The notes under the pieces are model-generated. The model was not told where the DNA came from. It worked only from the letters and a program-made list of their open reading frames with translations, and did no database searches. A stretch of 64,000 bases of DNA from Escallonia rubra (Eukaryota; Streptophyta; Magnoliopsida; Escalloniales; Escalloniaceae), in contig JAVXUO010000382.1 in NCBI GenBank assembly GCA_033065855.1, forward strand, positions 62,001 to 126,000, in the 5' to 3' direction. The position numbers and the translations under genes were made by a program. This document shows positions 8,112 to 19,773 of the stretch, in pieces (position 1 is the stretch's first letter; every line of letters starts with the position of its first letter).

Positions 8112-11100
8112 CTAATGCTCAAGATGGAACACGTATTCTGTCAATTGCTGCAATTTGCTAGGATCCAATTTCTGCTCCGTTATAACAACTTGCTTCTTCA
8201 CAATAAGCATTCGAGAAGCAGGGTCCACACCCCAACCCTGTTGTATCACATCTGCATGCAACACAACCAATATCTCTGAGCATCACTAAGAAATAACTGG
8301 CGTTAATGTCTATAATCAAGCCATGACTAAATATGCTGACGATCAGAGACAACAATAAAAGTTGAAATAAGAACCTCAATACAGTGCAGTGTCCATGTCT
8401 CATTTTGCAGTATTAAGAAGAATACAGCCGGCACACAGTACTATTGTATTAAAAGGTCAGCATATAATGGAAAATAACAAATAACCCCCATAACAATCTA
8501 TATCTTTCTATTGATCTTAATTCAATAGGGATATTTTTTCCTCTCTTCTTTTATATTATTATAACCATGATAACCACGAAAAAATAATTCCCTTATCCTT
8601 TCACGGGCTCAGATGTAACCAATACTATGATATATAAGATAAGATATCTATGAATAACCATCGGCAACTGCAACACCATATCAGGAAAAAGTGGGACAAC
8701 AGCACTAGAAGAATTCAGAGGAGCGCACACAATGGTTTATCATATTCATGCTCCCAAGTCCATTCCAAATAATAAACCATCATGTGCAAAGAAAAATAAG
8801 AGACATGCTTCGCTACTACACCACATAAACATGTATACACACGTATGAATATATACCTTTTAGATGAGGAACAACTTTCATAACTTCTCTTTCCTGGCCA
8901 GGTCAATAAAGCTATGAAAGATTTCAATTTATTTATCTGATCCAAGCAAGAAAATTCTCATCCTCGAGTAACTAAATATCCAAGCATTTCAGGCAGAGAT
9001 CTTCTGTCAATTTTCTCGTTAAAAATCACAACTTATCTTTTTAAGCATATGGAGCATTAGATCCCACAAAGGTCACAAAGCTTACAGGTATTGCTGTTTA
9101 ACTCAAGCAAGAGAGCATAGAAGCTTACAGTTTGTAGCATCATCCTCACTCATTCCCAGGAAGAGCGCTGTATCTTGGATGCTTATAGTAGAATAAGCAG
9201 ACTCCAGTAGCTTAAACATCCTTTTGGTGTAAAGTTCTGTAGAAAGTTCAAAAGGCAAAATAATGATGACTAAAATCGTCATAAAGCTGATGAAAGTATC
9301 ACCACAAGCCACGCATCATACTGCTAGCCAACTGTCAACCTCATACACATGCATATTTAGACTAGTGACTAGCTTAAACATGATGGAAGAAAGTAGATAT
9401 TGCTCTTATCTAGGTGCTGTTTTTTCTTTTGGCTGTGATTTAGTGAGCCTGGAAAATTTGCGACCCTCTCATTTTTGCACTTCTCTTTGATGGAAAGCAT
9501 CTGGAGAAAAACAGCGACTAACCTACTCTCTTAATGCCAGTAGGATAAAAATGAAGATATGAGGTGGTTATAAGTGAATAAAAGACTTAAAGAGCCAAAT
9601 TACGAAGAGACTAACTATTTAGCACATAAGTACTGCAGCAATTGTGGAGAATCGAATAGATGTAGTCTTTGAACAATCGTAAAGAGAGCTGAGGTTCGTT
9701 TCACGTGTATAAGTACTATATAATGTGATTGATAAAGTTAACAAGATCAAATCATGACTGCACGAATGATTAGAAATGTTCAAAGATGAGATGATATTCC
9801 ATAAATGCAATGATATATAGAAAGTTGTTCCTCTTAAAAATCAACCATTTCACTTTTCAAAGAGAATGGCAAAAAAATCGAAATTGTCATTCCTTCACCT
9901 TCTCTTCTCGTTTTTTCTTTTCTACAGGGTTAAAGCTCCAAAAGGATTGCTCGTATGAACGTTAACTTCCAGAACATAGCACCTTATAGTCCAGGGTTTC
10001 AACAGCAAGAACTTATTGCACAGTTATGTTGTGCGTCTACAGTCCCAAAGATGCAACTAATCTCTAGCTTCTGTAGACCAGAAATATATGCAGAAACTAC
10101 CACCAACTCAAGGGGGCATTGTAATATCTCCAACAGTTTACAGACAAAACATACCCAACAAAAACACAGGAAATCAAACAGATAATATTTGGCTATAAAC
10201 CAAATCACTAAAAATATGGAGTTTCACTGGTTTACTGAATACAAAATGAAGTATTACTGGATTCGAACTAACTAGTAATGTAAAATCTGTTAAGAGGTAC
10301 ATAATCTTCAAAGTAGACAATCTAAACTATTCTTGTTCGGCAAATGGTCCTGGAACAGAATACCTTCTCGTGCTTCAAATAAACCTTGACATACTAAATG
10401 AAAGAGCTTACTAATTTTATCGAATCAAAACCAGTTTAGCGATCAAGTTATTACGAGCCCAAACTTTAGGTTTGAAAATGCGTTAATCCAAAAACTAATA
10501 ATATTCAACCAACCGCACTTTCATTAACAACAGCCGACTAGTTATCTCGTATATGCAAGCAACAATGAGAGGAAAAATATGGGTGTTTTTTCCGTAAGGT
10601 AGAGATGCCAGTATTGAGACGGAAAAGTAGCATGCTTAGTGATGTGTTTCAGTAGGTGAACTTCAAAGTACTTATTTTTCTTTGTAAGCTTTAATGGTTA
10701 TTTAATCTCATTGCTCTTACATACTTTGAACATACCTGGCTTAAATCTTGTGATGCAGCTACTTCATTCTACTTTTCAGAGACCATAAAAGCGATCTTGC
10801 AAATGAAATTGCTCCTGATATAGCAGCAAGCTAGCTAAAACTCCAAAGTCCGAGTGTCTCTAAAATAAGGAAAAATGGGCTCTCAGCCAGCTATGCTCAA
10901 CTCTGGATCCAGCACAGGCTTTAGCTCCAGCTCCAGTCACATAATTTTGCACCTCTAAGTACTACAGAACCTGTTTTGCAAGTTTGTAGACAAATATTCT
11001 CTTCTAGATGCCAAACTTGTAGCTAGGTATAAAATATTTGGATAGACCTCCTGCCCCTGATTATGTACTTCGCTCCATCATATCCTTTTCCATGCAAGAC

Positions 11101-12596
11101 GGGCATAGCCTAATTTTCATATATTACTTACATCGAACAAATGTGTACCTTCCAAAACAGGAGATCAGCCTCCCTTTCTAGGGAAGAAGTTACAAGCCTC
11201 GATTTTTTAGGATAAGTAATTCTTGTAGACCCTAGCATCTATATGCCTTATAGAGATGGCTAAACGAAATTTTTTACATCGAACTTTACTTTAAGGAGAC
11301 ATAATTCAATACAGCACTAGACTCATTCAGGGGCTTTACTTACAAAAATGACCCTAACCGTTCTACGACGTAGAACCCAATTTGAAACACGCCATGAATG
11401 CTCAGTTGTTATTATGGCCCTAAATGGGTCGTAATTTATATGCCTCAAGTCAACAAGAATCACTATGTAACTAAGAGGCCGTTTGGGATTAATTCTTAAA
11501 AGTAGATTTTGATTATCAGAATCAGTTTCTAAAATTACCTTTAATCCATTTTAAGCATAATAGATTAAAAGTTGTGGAAGATATTTGGATAAAAAAGGAT
11601 TAAAGCAGGTTTAGTGTAGCAAAATTACCATATAGTGTATTAATTGAAATAGAGCATTTAATGTCTATTTAAAAGTAAGAATATTTTGGTAATTATCTTG
11701 GTCAAACCTAAAACTGATAAATCTTAATCCAAGAAAACGAGGATTATGGATTTAATCAGTTTTGAGCACATTAGAGCAGATTTAATCGGCTTATTTTTTT
11801 TAGCCAAACCCTTCAAACCTGATGTAATCAGATCAACTAAATCAGGTTTGACCATTCTAGAATCAATCCCAAACACCCTCAAGAGGACAGCCACATCCAG
11901 CAGAAGCACTCCATACCCTTGATCCTAGTCTTACCATCAACTATGTAGCTTTTCACCAATTACTCTACTAAAACACGGAAGATCACTTATTACTACAATG
12001 CAATCAGGCAAACAAATAAAAAACATAGTGGTTATACTGCACAAGAAATCCGGTGGATAAACTTGCCTGCGAACGAGGCGACAAGATCTCGGGCCTCGGA
12101 ACTCCAATTGAACTCGCGAATTGCCTCGTACACGCCCCCATAGTCCCTCGTCCACAACCTCTGTCCAATCTTCCAAGCCGCTGCCACCTCCGGCCGGTTC
12201 TCCTTGATCCCCACGGGTGTCGTCTTCCACAGATATCGAGCACTGTTACTGCACATCGAATCCACACAAAAACCCACCCTCAAAACCCTAGCCACACAAC
12301 AATCTCCCAAAACCCTTGTTAAAAAGTCAGACAAGTTAGTGGCTGCTTACATGTCATTGACGTAAATGTGGCCCAGGAGGTGAATAGCATAAGGCCAATC
12401 GTCTTGAAATGCAATGCCCTCGGTAGCAGCCTGTAGAGAGAGAAACGAAATTAGGGTTTGTAAGAGTAGTAGCGAGCAGATAAATTAGGTTTTAGCGTTT
12501 GATTTGCTTTGCCTGGAGGCGGAGATCGTCGCAGATATCGGCGATCTTGTCGTAGGATTTGGACGCCATGGCGTCGGTGAGGAGAGAGAAATCCAT
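8112..12596 (-). CDS. CSN8: COP9 signalosome complex subunit 8
   Basis: Five exons: 12596-12513, 12430-12351, 12248-12067, 9236-9129 and 8251-8112. They join in phase to 197 aa, the length of Arabidopsis CSN8 (COP9/FUS7). The product starts MDFSLLTDAMASKSYDKIAD, carries DDWPYAIHLLGHIYV and AYSTISIQDTALFLGMSEDD, and ends EYVFHLEH. CSN8 is a PCI-domain scaffold subunit of the nuclear signalosome, which removes NEDD8 from cullins and so tunes CRL ubiquitin ligases in light and hormone signalling. Introns 1 and 3 begin with GC instead of GT (CAG|GCAAAG and CAG|GCAAGT). Intron 3 (2.8 kb) contains a hAT-like MITE. A broken duplicate of the last exon lies 4-7 kb away. Identification is secure. Confidence 0.96.
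11479..11878. mobile_element. hAT-like MITE in CSN8 intron 3
   Basis: The left end CCGTTTGGGATTAATTC and the inverted right end GGGTGTTTGGGATTGATTC match closely. Flanking 8-mers CTAAGAGG (11471-11478) and TCAAGAGG (11879-11886) agree at 6 of 8 positions, consistent with an aged 8-bp hAT duplication. About 400 bp, AT-rich, non-coding. Confidence 0.65.
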
Positions 12597-15500
12597 TACA
12601 GGACCAAGAATGGCTTGGTTAGGGTTTCCAAATCGATTTACTCTTCTTCTTTCTCGAGTTTAATTTATATATACTGGTAATCCGGGAAAACGGGCCCTGT
12701 CCGGTGACCAGCCGTTACCCGAACCCGATTAGTTATTGCTACGATTTTGGCCGCTCTTTCTATTTTCTTTTGTCAGTGAAAATGGAGATTAATATAATAA
12801 AATTAAAAGACATTCAATCCCTTATAATTTATCCGTTTTAACACATAAAAATCAGATGTTTTAAATCGAGTTACTAAGGGGCGTTTGACACTCTTTTTTT
12901 TTTTTCCTCTTTTTTGGCCCACTTTTTTTTTTGCAAAAGTCCATAAAAGTGGGGTGTTTGGTTGGGTTCTCTTTTTAAAAAGGGCCCAAAAGTTTTAAAC
13001 TCTTGCCCATTTCTGAAAAGAGCTCGGAGTTCTTTTTTTTTTTACTCTTTTTCACGCGGGGCTGAGCTGGTTAAATGAGGTTGAGACTTCGAGCCTCACT
13101 AGCAACATCTTTCCATTTTTTTGCTCTGGGTATAAAACCCTTCTTCATCTCTTTCATCACCACAGACTCCACAGCCTGTTGCCATCAACGCCTCCACCGG
13201 CCACTCTTCGGTCCAAGATGAACACAACCATTGGAGATGGTTGTGCCCAATTCCTGGGAATCGCTACCTTCCGAAACTGGCGGCCTCTACCGATCTGCCA
13301 TTGGAGATGGGTCTCGTGGGTTGCCGTAGATTGTTGTGGTTGTGCTGGATTTACATCGGCAAATGGTTGCCTTCGTGGTCGGCGGTGGTGGGTTGGCGTG
13401 ATGGACATATTTGATTGGTGCGGTGGTGCTTTAGGTGGCAGACAGATCTGTGGGTTGCCGTAGGTTGTGTGCGGTGGTGGGTGTTGCGAGTTGCCGGCGG
13501 TGTTGCTGATGGGTGATGCCGACGGGTATTGCCGGCAGGGAGTAATTGTATATTTTTAATAAAAAAAAACCTAAAGAGCGTTGATGTCAAACGCTTGCTC
13601 TTTTCTGTTTTTTGAAAAAACAAACTTTGTCAAACGTCTACCAGTTTTTTATACTGGTGAAAAAAAAAAAACCACAACTTTTTCTCTTTTTCTTCAAAAA
13701 AAAAACCTGAAACTGAAAGTGTTACCAAACAAACCCCTCTCTAGCATGTTTTTAAATATAATAATGAGACTAAAATTAAAAAATTAGTTTAAATTTTGTA
13801 AACGACCTTTGGAGCGCGTCATATGCACATGATGTTCTGAGAGAACATTCATATAAAAAGTCATTTCTATTTTTTCGTTCGCCACACAACGAATCTATAT
13901 GTATCTTCCTTTCAACCATCACTGCCTCACAACCAATTTAACTCGGATTCATGCACGTCAATTTCTGCATTCCATTTATCATTCTAATGTCACATGGAAA
14001 CCTATTTCCCAATCCCGATCTCACTATACTCCTTAAATTCCAAGAAGCATGAGCCCAATTCCCATGACCATCAGTTGCCCATGAACCATCAAGAAGCACC
14101 GTACACTAAAAAGCTCCATTAGTACGAAACATATGACATGGCTATATCTTCGTATTGTGCCCTCTTCGCAAAAAGCTCTCGGTAGTGGTGCATCTTGGGC
14201 TAAGCAACCGGTAGGTAACCCGCACTAAGCACTCAGTGGGCAACCCGTGCTAGAGTGTAGATATATGGGCTTGATCTTTATAGATACCGTGGTGGAAAGC
14301 GGCACAATAGTTTAAGCCCATAAAAGAAATGAGTTGGGCATGGTAAAGGTAATTAAAAGCCCACCCAATCCGTGAGAAACTCAGCCCATCTCATTTCTGT
14401 ATCATGCAAATTATATATAAAAATCTTACGTGTACAAGATATATATGTTTTTTTCTTATGGTCGTTAAAATCTTCTAAGCATATATACATTTGAAGACTT
14501 CTTTTTTTTCTTTTTCGTTAGACTTCATAAGATCATTTCGAGACTCTGTGTTTTTTTGTTTTTCAATTTTGTCCAAAAATTTTGTTTCCATGCTTATATT
14601 TAAATCAAATTTTCAGTATGCCTTTCTTCATTATAATGAGTAATTAGTAGATTTGGATGGTATTTGATATGCTTACAAGTAAAAGTAAACAAAAACACAT
14701 GATTAATTAGTAAACTTGGATGGTAATTGATATGCTTAAAAATTAAATAAAAATTAATTTGTAACTATGGACAACTGTAGGTAGCCCGTGTCTAACCCGT
14801 GCCCACCAAAACTTTCGTGGACTGGTGGACAGATATTATTCGGCCAGTAGATAGGCCGAGTTGGATACGGGCACGAGTTTTTTAGAGTGGACTGAGCATT
14901 GTCTGGCCCTTCGGCCTGTCCAGCCTGCCTGCCCAAGTTACAGCCCTAGCTCTTGTGCATGGAGGTGGCTTGCATTGGTGGAAAACACGGGTATATGCAT
15001 AAAGAAGAGTGGAGGGTAGATCGACAATGGTGGGCGTGGCACCTGATCATCACACAGCTGACGGTCGTGATGCTCGTAGGGAGGAGGCCGTGGTGGAACT
15101 CGCGGTGACGGTGGTGGAACAATAAGACGCTTAGAGATAGGGGGCAGAGAGTCACACCGGTCACTGGTCTTTGATTAAAATTGAGAAGACAGGTCCTAAA
15201 CATTAGCACGCACATGTAATTTTGGGCTGTTGTCAAATTTAAATACAAATACGGAAGTAGCTTACTCACTTAGGGACCGGAGGGAGTATAATTATAAGAT
15301 ATAGTATTAAAATATGTTGCAGTTACATAACCGGTTGAACCAATAAATCGTGAATCAGTTCCCTCGGTAGTTCAGTGTCCGGTTCCATTATCACAACTCT
15401 CCTACAATCAGCCTCAATAATGTACCAAAAGTAAAAGATGTACAAAGATTGATGATCATAACATATACCATGACCAAACTTCCAAAGAGGAATAGAAAAT

Positions 15501-15809
15501 TGCTAGTAGAATAATCAAGAAGCTCAACTCAACTTCTAGGGGGAGGTGGAAAATGAGCCAATGGGGCGCAGGATAGCAGTCCAAAATTTACATTTGAGTG
15601 ACCCAAAACTTGCAAAGCTAGGAATTTATAGGTTACCTTTTTCTTTCTGCTTTTGCCTTTTTTTTTTATTTTTAAAACTCCATCCGTCCATGTGCTTGCC
15701 ACTTGTTCTCCCTCCCCTCCTCTTGGTATATTTTTTTAGAGAGAGAGAGAGAGGGCCTTGGAGAAGATAGAGAATGCTTTGGAACAAGAAGAAGAAAAGG
15801 TAATTAAAG
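12597..15809. other. Intergenic region between CSN8 and NHL
   Basis: This holds the CSN8 promoter and leader (12597 to about 12860), a candidate TIR element (12878-13737), AT-rich DNA and the 3' flank of NHL. A single Stowaway-type terminus (GGACCGGAGGGAGTA, about 15273-15287) lacks a visible partner. No gene is supported. Confidence 0.6.
12878..13737. mobile_element. Candidate hAT-like TIR element with GC-rich core
   Basis: The left end GGGGCGTTTGACACTC and inverted right end GGGGTTTGTTTGGTAACACT are alike but imperfect, and T- and A-rich tracts lie just inside each end. The core (13140-13520) is unusually GC-rich and could be captured host sequence, although no protein family is recognised. 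No target duplication is clear. Confidence 0.4.
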
Positions 15810-17922
15810 TCAGACGCTCAAGCCATCGAATCCACACTGCTTGTAAGTGAGAGATTGCTTCCTTGGGCTAATCACTATCGCACAATCCACTGATACCTGC
15901 CTCCCCCGATAACAAAAATATTAGCATTTCACTTTAGGCAGATGAGAAAGAAGTAAGTTAAAAAGGTTCCAAGGAAGAAACAGATCATCTGTTCCCTTGC
16001 ATATACAAATACATACAGAGAAAAAGCTCTAATGTAAAGGTCGTTCGGTGCGACGTGATCAAAGATGTTCGATTTAACACTCGGCTACGATCTCCGCTAA
16101 AAATAGTCACGGAAAAACTAAAGATAGGCGGGGTGATAAATGAACTTGTTAACGACAACGTCCACAGAAAAATATGGAAGTTGATTTCAAGACAACGTGG
16201 TGTGTTAAACGCAACAAAATTGAATGCGTATGACGACGTGCAACCGACAGACAAGATAAGACGATAATAATTCTTTGAAATCTCTAAATTCTTATATCTC
16301 GTTAGACGGCACACCACGTCCACTCAAGATTTTCTCGAGTTCAACACATGAAAGACAAAGCCATTTTGTTAATCTTAACTGTGGTATAGATTTCTAGCAG
16401 TGCGGCAGGTTAAGGTGCAGAGCATGTTCTTGTAGAAATTCAGAAAAGGTTGAAAGACCAAACAAGAGAGAGAGGGGGGGATCACGCGCCTTTGTTTGGG
16501 AGTGAAGACCACCTAGCAATAATGAGGGGGGGGGGGGGGGGGCATTAACAATGTGACACTTCTTGTGGGCCCCTGCTTCCAATGGGGAACGTAAGAGCAC
16601 AGAAACATTCCACTAGTCTGTAAGGCAACAGCATTACTTTTTCACTACCTACCTTCTCTTTTTCCTTTTTCTTACCTGGGCTGACATGCCACCGGGGGTA
16701 AAAATGGAAAACAAGGGAAAAAGAAAAGAAAAAAAAAAGAGAGAGAAATACAGTGATACCAATGGAGGAAGCAAAAATAGGCCTAATCATGCACCTTAGG
16801 AAGAGAAGCAAAAGTAGGCCAAATCATTTGTTTGGCACCTCTATGTTGGCTCTTCGCCACCCCGGGCTGAAGTATGTTCCAAGGGTTTGGCTGTTCGCTC
16901 ATGTTCACTCATTAAAGCAGTACACGAGCTAGGTTCAGAATGTTGTACGCTCTGAAGAGTGCGTTAGCATTGAGAGGATATTTTCATAATACTAGAGGAC
17001 CGGGAATATGTTGTACCGGTCATCATGCCCACAAGCAATTGCCTCAATATTGCCGGGAAAATAATCTACCTCTTCGCATCCCCCGTGCAACGAATGCGAC
17101 TCAAAAACATTCATGTACAAGCTAAAGTGTTACCTATGTATGGGGGAGATCATGCTCACACCGGCCGGATAAGAACACAGAAAGGATTCGCTTAAAGTGT
17201 TTGCAAAATGAGGCTTAGAGTTTAAATAAACGCCACAAATAGATTGCCGTGTTTTCTTGGCATTTAATCAAACATTTGAGAAAATTATGCGAGCCACGTC
17301 AAATTTGGAAAGGAGTGAAATCAAAAGGCTAAAGCATAAGAAAAAGAAAATTGTCCTTTCCATGATAGGGATTTTCTAACTACTTTTAACTGTGCCTCCC
17401 ATCAAAAATGGGTGGGGCAACCACACCTTTTTCTAAATAAATCTCGACTCTTCTGTCGCTAAAGGGTTTAAAAGTGTTACTAATGCCTTTATGAACGGAA
17501 TTTGGACAGCTTATGCGTTAGCCTCACCATAAGTTAACGGAACGAGGGCGGTCCCACAATTCTAAGCAAAAATAGTATATCCAGGGTGGCTTAATTTTGT
17601 GCAACTAATTTTCTCAATGATTATTATTTGATAATAATAAACCTTATTTGATAATAAAAAATGCAACTACGCTGAGGAAAAGTCTATTTCCAGGCCTCAT
17701 TGGCCGCTAAAAGTTTTAGTTTGTTTTCTTATCTCATATTTTCAGCATAGTGCGAAACAAATACAACGCAGCGTGAAAACAGACGTTCCTTTTGTCTCGG
17801 ATGCTTCATAAATAGCAAGTGACAACGTAATTTTCAAACTGTTTTCAAACTATGTCGAGTGACACCTGTCATTACTTACTCAGAACATGGAAACCGAGCA
17901 CAGTGTGTACTGTAGAGAGAGA

Positions 17923-17954
<32 letters not shown>

Positions 17955-18713
17955 ATGGTGGAGCCTGATATTCTCTGGTACAGGACAAGCAACCCTCTCA
18001 TCACGTTCCAAATAATTTAGAAGAGAGAGAGAGAAAAGGTAAGCTGTACAGAACAGTAAGTAGGAGGAGAGCGTGCTAACCTGCACCCCGGGTGAAGTAA
18101 ACCCCATAATCCGGATCTTCGCCCCGACATCACCCAGCACCCTTAACTCGACCCGATCATTCAGTGACGCGTCTCTGATCAGATCAGCCGCATCAGCCTG
18201 CATCAGGTTGACCCGATCGACGGCGATTGTGGTGGACACCTGTCTGACACTGTGAGCCGGTTGATAGAACCCGGGCACAGTACCCCTGCCCAGCGGGATC
18301 CCGCGGTACATGACGGTGAACCTGGACTCGCCGTACTTGATGCCGACCTTGTTGTCGTTGGCCGCCGTGAAGAGCATGCGGATGTTGAGGGAGACGGTGG
18401 CGGAGGCGGCGGCAGCGGAGGCGGGGGGATTGGGAGTGATGCCGACGTACTGGACGGCGACCTGCTGGAGGTCGAACTGGGGCTTCTTGGGCTTGACTGC
18501 GAGGACGACGACGAGGACGACGGCGAGGATGAGGAGGGCGAGGAAGGAGAAGAGGAGGAAGAGGCAGCAGCAGCAGCCCTTGAATGAGGCGGAGGAGGAG
18601 GAGGAGGAGGTGCTGGCGGCGGAGGTAGGATAGTAGTTTTGGTAGTTTTGAGGGGGTGGCGGTGGGCGTGATGGGTTTGTGTGGTGGCCGTTGATGTGGG
18701 TTGTGGAGGTCAT
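15810..18713 (-). CDS. NDR1/HIN1-like (LEA_2) membrane protein
   Basis: Two exons (18713-18081 and 15896-15810) join in phase 0 to 239 aa. Residues 1-46 are a Pro/Ser-rich cytosolic tail with PPPPP. A Cys cluster (GCCCC, 46-50) leads into one transmembrane helix (about 47-73). The rest is a LEA_2 beta-sandwich with [20 protein letters not shown] and [20 protein letters not shown]. The last exon ends [19 protein letters not shown], the conserved ending of this subfamily, which is why the 2.2-kb intron is placed here and not an early stop at 17880. NHL proteins sit in the plasma membrane and several act in pathogen or osmotic responses; the role here is inferred from family. The Cys cluster suggests S-acylation. 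Confidence 0.92.
16526..16542. repeat. Homopolymer G tract in NHL intron
   Basis: About 17 consecutive G residues within the 2.2-kb intron of the NHL gene. Confidence 0.9.
17922..17954. repeat. GT/GA microsatellite in NHL intron
   Basis: Compound dinucleotide repeat, (GT) about 10 followed by (GA) about 5, close to the donor side of the NHL intron on the minus strand. Confidence 0.9.
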
Positions 18714-19773
18714 TTTCGGGCTATTGTGCTCCCGTGGGGGTGGGGCGGTTGAGGCGTGACGGGGAAATTTGTAAAAAAGCCAGAGCCCACAGCCCCACCT
18801 CTCTCTCTCTGCGTCTGTCTCTGTTCTTTTGGTTGCTTTTTGAGGGGGAGAGTGGAGAGAGAGTGTGGAGGTGGAGTGACCGAGTGAGTGCGTGTAAATT
18901 TCGGTGTGTGTGTGCGCGCGCTTGCATTATTTGCCTTTTCCCCTTTTCCTTTTTCTTTTTGGGGCTTACGGCGGGGAACTAGGATTTCTCGGTGTGTTGT
19001 AGGGGTGGAGGTGATGGGGGGTAGCAATGTCTTTTTGCATTAGTGTTTGCTGGACTTAATCGCATGTGTAATCAGCCTCCTATTTTCTGCTAAAAATCGT
19101 TATGTATTTAGCGATAAATGAGCGCGTTGATGGACTCTCTCGAGTTTATTTTTGTTGTAGCACCAAAACCAAACGTCTCTTCGTTTCAAAATTTTGAGCT
19201 CTTTCCGCTGTTTAGCTAGCCTTAGAAAGCATTCGAGTAGGGACCACATAAATAAAGGGACCATCATAAAATACAACATTAATAGTTAGGCCGGTCCAAT
19301 TCATACATAAACAGTGACAAAAGGTACTATTAGTTTATTCATTCATGAGCTATCCATGCAACTTCATATGAATGCCTTTACTTCATTCACTACCCACGAT
19401 CACGAATTATAAAATAAAAAGGTTCTCTTTGGAGATTGAAGTTGGGGGAGCTTAACCTTAATACTAACAGTTATGACCTGTAGTTCATCATGCATTACAA
19501 CTTTTTAAGCAAAGCAAAGCTCTCCTCAAAGCAACATATACATGTCTGAGTGCCCAAGCACATGCATCCTTCAACTGAAGCAATAACATACCAACTCTTT
19601 TGCTGAGAAACAGATTCAGAACAGCTCAAGTAAATACTATTCCTCTACTCGACAAATGTTAATAGATAAAAAGGTCTCTCACGCTGGAACCGACGCTCAT
19701 GATGATACGAATCCCAAAAACAGGCAATCATAGGAAAAACGGGGTTACAGGATACAAGCAAGGATAATTAGTA
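18714..19773. other. NHL promoter/leader and pinin 3' flank
   Basis: From 18714 to about 19020 the sequence is rich in CT/GA and GT runs, as plant 5' leaders often are, and should contain the NHL transcription start. From about 19450 to 19773 lies the probable 3' UTR of the pinin-like gene. No ORF is supported. Confidence 0.5.

Noticed and set aside
15273..15287. Second Stowaway MITE
   Set aside because: Only one terminus (GGACCGGAGGGAGTA) was found, with no partner CTCCCTCC end within a plausible distance.
18252..18633. Long plus-strand ORFs rich in Asp/Glu and Ala
   Set aside because: They are the antisense of NHL exon 1, where the Pro/Ser and hydrophobic codons read backwards give acidic runs.
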